Both the position numbers and the translations under genes were made by a program. Shown here piece after piece: positions 13,038 to 15,509 of a stretch of DNA of 15,509 nucleotides. The notes under the pieces are model-generated. The model was not told the DNA's origin. It saw only the letters and a list, made by a program, of their open reading frames with translations, and did not search any database. Within the stretch, counting starts at the first letter, position 1; each line of letters begins with the position of its first letter. Source of the DNA: an uncultured Oscillospiraceae bacterium (GTDB lineage: Bacteria; Bacillota; Clostridia; Oscillospirales; Oscillospiraceae); NCBI GenBank assembly GCA_934572445.1, contig CAKTLD010000037.1, positions 1-15,509 of the forward strand, given 5' to 3'.

Positions 13038-14609
13038 TTCTTCTGTTTTTCGGGGTTGCAGGCTTTCCATATCTTGCTGTTGGCTGTCCACGAAGCCGAT
13101 GCCGTTGCAGTATATCTCCACAGTCTGCGGCGCGTGTTTAGACCACTTTACCTCTTTTTCGTGTACCACGATCTTCTCGATAAACAGCCTCAGCAGTTCC
13201 GGCGTCAGTTCTGTAATGTCCGTGTACCGCTTTGCCCTATCGAGGAAGTCCTCCGTCCCACTCACCGTTTCCCGCAGGCGTTGGATGTCGGCTTCTTTCT
13301 GCGGGATACCTGCGGCGATTTGATTCTGCTCTTCCGTATAGCTGCCGGAAAGCGTCTGGAACTGATCCATGGTGATATGGCCCAGCACGCTATCCTCATA
13401 CAGCTTCTTGAAGATGGCGTCCAGTTCGGCTTTCCGCTTCCACATGGCTGCCAGTTCCTTTTCCAGCCTGCGAATCTCCCGCTGGATCTCAGCGGACTGC
13501 CTGCTGCCGATATAGGCAGCAAATTCCTCCGGATGTTCCCGTGCCATGGCCGTTATTCTCCGCAAATCCTCCAGCACCACCTCATCCAAAACGCACTCCC
13601 GAATGTAGTGGCCTGTGCAGGCTTCTCCATCTCGCTTGTAGGTACGGCAGGTGAAGTGGTTATAACTGGCGGATATGGTATGCGCACGGTGCAGCACCAT
13701 GTTAGAGCCGCAGTCGGAGCAGAACACAAGGCCGGAGTACTTGTTCTGCTCATCCATATTGGTTCTTCGGCGCTTGCTCTTTCGTACCCGCTGTACAATG
13801 TCCCAAACTTCTTGTGTAACGAGAGCCGGATGGGTATTCTCAAACACCAGGCATTCTTCTCTGGAATGCTCCACCCGTCGCTTATCCTTATAGGACTTGG
13901 TGCTGTATTTCATGTTGACGGTATTGCCCAGATAGATCTCGTTTTCCAACATATCCGCTACCGTATCCCCAGACCAGTGATACGGGCGCTGGTTATCCAA
14001 TCCCGTATGAGTCATGCCGTACTTGGTATAGGCATACATGGTGGGTGTCAGCACCTGTTCTTTTTTCAGGATTCTGGCGATTTGGCTGGGGCCGTTGCCA
14101 CTGGCGCACATGGCGAAGATCCTGCGGACGATGGCCGCCGCTTCCTCATCCACCTCCAGCTTCTTTGTGTCCGGGTTCCTGATATAACCGTAGGGAGCCC
14201 TGGTCCCCAACCATTCTCCCCGTTCCGCCTTGGCTTTCAGCACTGCCCGGATCTTCCGGCTGGTATCTCGAATAAACCACTCGTTGAACAAGTTTTTGAA
14301 CGGCATGAGGTCATTGCTCTCGCTGCTGTCAGTGTCCACATTGTCATTGATGGCGATGTAGCGGACGCCGAACATGGGGAAGAGTTCTTCAATGTAGAGG
14401 CCGGTATGAAGTTGGTTACGACCAAGTCTGGAAAGGTCCTTGGTGACGATGATCCCGATCTCACCGTTCTCCATATCGGAGATCATCTGCTGGAACGCGG
14501 GCCTTTGGAAATTGCCGCCGGAGAAGCCATCATCTACATAGAAGCAGGGATTGGGAAAGTGATGGTCTTCTGCAAACTTTTGCAGGATATTTTTCTGAGA
14601 CGAGATTTG
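13020..14609 (-). pseudogene. Large serine recombinase, 5'-truncated (TnpX/ICE-type site-specific recombinase remnant)
   Basis: The longest ATG-initiated frame starts at 14486 (488 residues), but clear family sequence continues upstream in the same frame for 41 more codons to a TGA at 14612-14610. It includes ILQKFAEDHHFPNP, CFYVDDGFSGGNF and QRPAFQQM just before the internal methionine. The family N-terminus, with the YxRLSxDD-type segment carrying the catalytic serine, is missing. What remains is the rest of the resolvase domain (IGIIVTKDLSRLGRN), the recombinase domain, a zinc-ribbon (CSDCGSNMV with a second pair CRT and EACTGHY), and a C-terminal coiled coil (QREIRRLEKELAAMWKRKAE). Without the nucleophile it cannot catalyse recombination, though it might still bind DNA if translated from 14486. 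Base composition is lower in GC than the chromosome to the left, consistent with transfer. Confidence 0.85.
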
Positions 14610-14673
14610 TCAAGGTATGTTTATCTTTCAAAACATGTGACCGGGTACATTACTACTGAACACACCAAAATGA

Positions 14674-14706
14674 ATCAACATCAGCCATTCACTGGCTGAT
14701 GTTGAT
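14674..14706 (-). terminator. 14-bp stem-loop after the membrane-protein gene
   Basis: The arms at 14674-14687 and 14693-14706 are exact reverse complements (core CAACATCAGCCA) around the 5-base loop TTCAC. On the minus strand the stem is followed by TCATTTTGGTG, a poor T-run, so termination is likely but perhaps inefficient. A second stem, TACATTGC-CCTT-GCAATGTA, lies at 14711-14730 between it and the stop codon at 14752. Confidence 0.6.
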
Positions 14707-14751
14707 GTTATACATTGCCCTTGCAATGTAATGTGTAGCTTTTCAATACAA

Positions 14752-15375
14752 TTATTTCATATCAATCTTCTCTGAAAATTTAGTTTTATTTCCAAGCGCA
14801 GCTGTAAATGAATCAAAATCTTGCCGAAAGTGTGACTTGCACTCCCGCTTCCACCAAAAAAGGATGCCATAAACGTCATAATAGGTAATTGTCATATCAT
14901 AATCTTTAAGTGTTTCCCACAAATACTTTAGGCTGTCAACATCGCTTGCATGGCAGCGAAACAAATGGTGTTTTGTCCCTCCACCCGAAATTACATCCCC
15001 AGCCAGATTGGAAAACATCCTACCCTCTACATTCCAATCAAATTTTACGACATCGTCGCCTTGAGGAATAGAGCCTTTGCCCCTGTCGGCAATTGACGTG
15101 TATCCCTTAGCTCCAAATAAGGTCATGAGAGAAAGCTCTTCTTCTGGTTCCGCTTCTGCTTTCGCGCGACTTCTTTGCAGTTTAATTTCTTTGATCCTTG
15201 CCGGACTCGGGCCTATATTTTCCAAATCGACAGCGAATAATAACTTGTTTGAATTTATATTAATCCTCAAGAATGACTTTTTATCTCTCTGTGTATACAC
15301 GAAAAGTGAGACCGCAGATACTACAAGGGCAAGAATTGGTACGATTTCCTTAATTATTTCAAATACATTGTTCAT
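14752..15375 (-). CDS. Unrecognised single-pass membrane protein of the mobile region
   Basis: This 207-residue protein starts at ATG 15375, chosen because GGAGGAAAGACT directly precedes it; an earlier in-frame start at 15417 would translate through that site. Residues about 8-27 (KEIVPILALVVSAVSLFVYT) form one membrane helix, followed by the positively charged QRDKKSFLR, which predicts a cytoplasmic C-terminal domain of about 175 residues. This domain mixes beta-type stretches (LRININSNKLLFAVDLENIG), an acidic/basic segment (RSRAKAEAEPEEE) and an aromatic stretch (TITYYDVYGILFWWKRECK). I recognise no family. The codons are AT-rich compared with the left part of the window. Position beside a serine-recombinase remnant suggests mobile-element cargo; accessory, exclusion or defence functions are possible, but nothing in the sequence decides between them. 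Confidence 0.8.
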   Translation of the reverse strand: MNNVFEIIKEIVPILALVVSAVSLFVYTQRDKKSFLRININSNKLLFAVDLENIGPSPARIKEIKLQRSRAKAEAEPEEELSLMTLFGAKGYTSIADRGKGSIPQGDDVVKFDWNVEGRMFSNLAGDVISGGGTKHHLFRCHASDVDSLKYLWETLKDYDMTITYYDVYGILFWWKRECKSHFRQDFDSFTAALGNKTKFSEKIDMK

Positions 15376-15432
15376 AGTCTTTCCTCCGCTACTTATTATC
15401 ACCCCACATAAACACACTCGCTTCCGCTACTT

Positions 15433-15509
15433 TCAGTATCTCCGCTGAACGTCCCGCTTGCGAGCTTGTTCAACGATCCGGACGGCGGCTGCAACCGTTG
15501 AAGCATTGT
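15433..15509 (-). CDS. Possible C-terminal end of an upstream gene (partial)
   Basis: One minus-strand frame is open from the window edge to a TGA at 15435-15433 and reads NASTVAAAVRIVEQARKRDV then QRRY. The composition, an alternating hydrophobic/basic helix, is protein-like. The stop lies 57 bases before the start of the membrane-protein gene, as expected for an upstream operon member. Another frame is also open across this short stretch, so the call is tentative and no function can be assigned. Confidence 0.35.
   Translation of the reverse strand, partial: NASTVAAAVRIVEQARKRDVQRRY

Larger units (their letters stand above)
12960..15509. mobile_element. Decayed mobile genetic element (right part of window, open-ended)
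   Basis: From about 12960 rightwards, GC content falls and codon use changes. The region holds a truncated large serine recombinase, an unrecognised membrane protein with AT-rich codons, and the end of another frame, all on the minus strand. Large serine recombinases usually lie at one end of integrative elements, which puts the left boundary close to the recombinase 3' end. The exact attachment site cannot be determined, and the right end lies outside the window. Confidence 0.5.

Noticed and set aside
13056..14699. A 547-codon plus-strand open frame opposite the recombinase
   Set aside because: It has no ribosome-binding site or domain signature, while the minus strand carries unmistakable recombinase and zinc-ribbon motifs.

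Overview
The window looks like chromosome of a GC-rich, Gram-positive gut Clostridia member, probably Oscillospiraceae (Oscillibacter/Flavonifractor-like). This is inferred from strong AGGAGG ribosome-binding sites, GC-rich third codon positions, a secreted S-layer-homology (SLH) protein and the gene families present. No 16S or other taxonomic marker lies in the window, so the assignment is inference.

Layout. (1) 1-1080 is the 3' half of recG, closed by a 31-bp-stem terminator. (2) 1141-2603 is a two-gene operon: a small AbrB-type regulator and a GT1/MGT-family glycosyltransferase that overlap by 4 bases. Its promoter has its -35 box inside the recG terminator and its -10 box inside a perfect 12-bp inverted repeat, which suggests tight autoregulation. 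(3) 2604-3174 has no convincing gene. It holds a hairpin-rich element of about 490 bp bounded by two large, related palindromes in inverted orientation (MITE/REP-like). (4) 8021-3175 on the minus strand is a probable four-gene operon: SLC45-type MFS transporter, membrane-anchored glycerophosphodiester phosphodiesterase, an E2/CAT-fold acyltransferase homologue with Glu in place of the catalytic His, and a long-chain acyl-CoA synthetase that overlaps it. (5) 8301-9060 on the plus strand is an orphan pair: a 56-residue protein of unknown function and a 191-residue phage-tail-fibre-like protein, with no other phage genes nearby. (6) 12455-9141 on the minus strand is a 1104-residue secreted SLH protein, probably an abundant cell-surface protein. 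It has a strong promoter, an approximately 300-nt leader and tandem repeats upstream of the promoter. (7) From about 12960 to the right end, base composition drops and accessory DNA begins: a large serine recombinase that has lost its N-terminal catalytic region, an unrecognised single-pass membrane protein, and the tail end of another reading frame.

How the genes relate. The acyl-CoA synthetase, the E2-like protein and the phosphodiesterase together suggest lipid or acyl-group handling at the membrane, with the MFS protein importing or exporting an unknown solute. The AbrB/MGT pair suggests regulated glycosylation of a small hydrophobic molecule. The right end is a decayed mobile element beside the S-layer gene. 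The most unusual features are the histidine-less acyltransferase fused by overlap to an acyl-CoA synthetase, the paired-palindrome element at 2630-3119, and the terminator/promoter/operator stack at 1082-1187.
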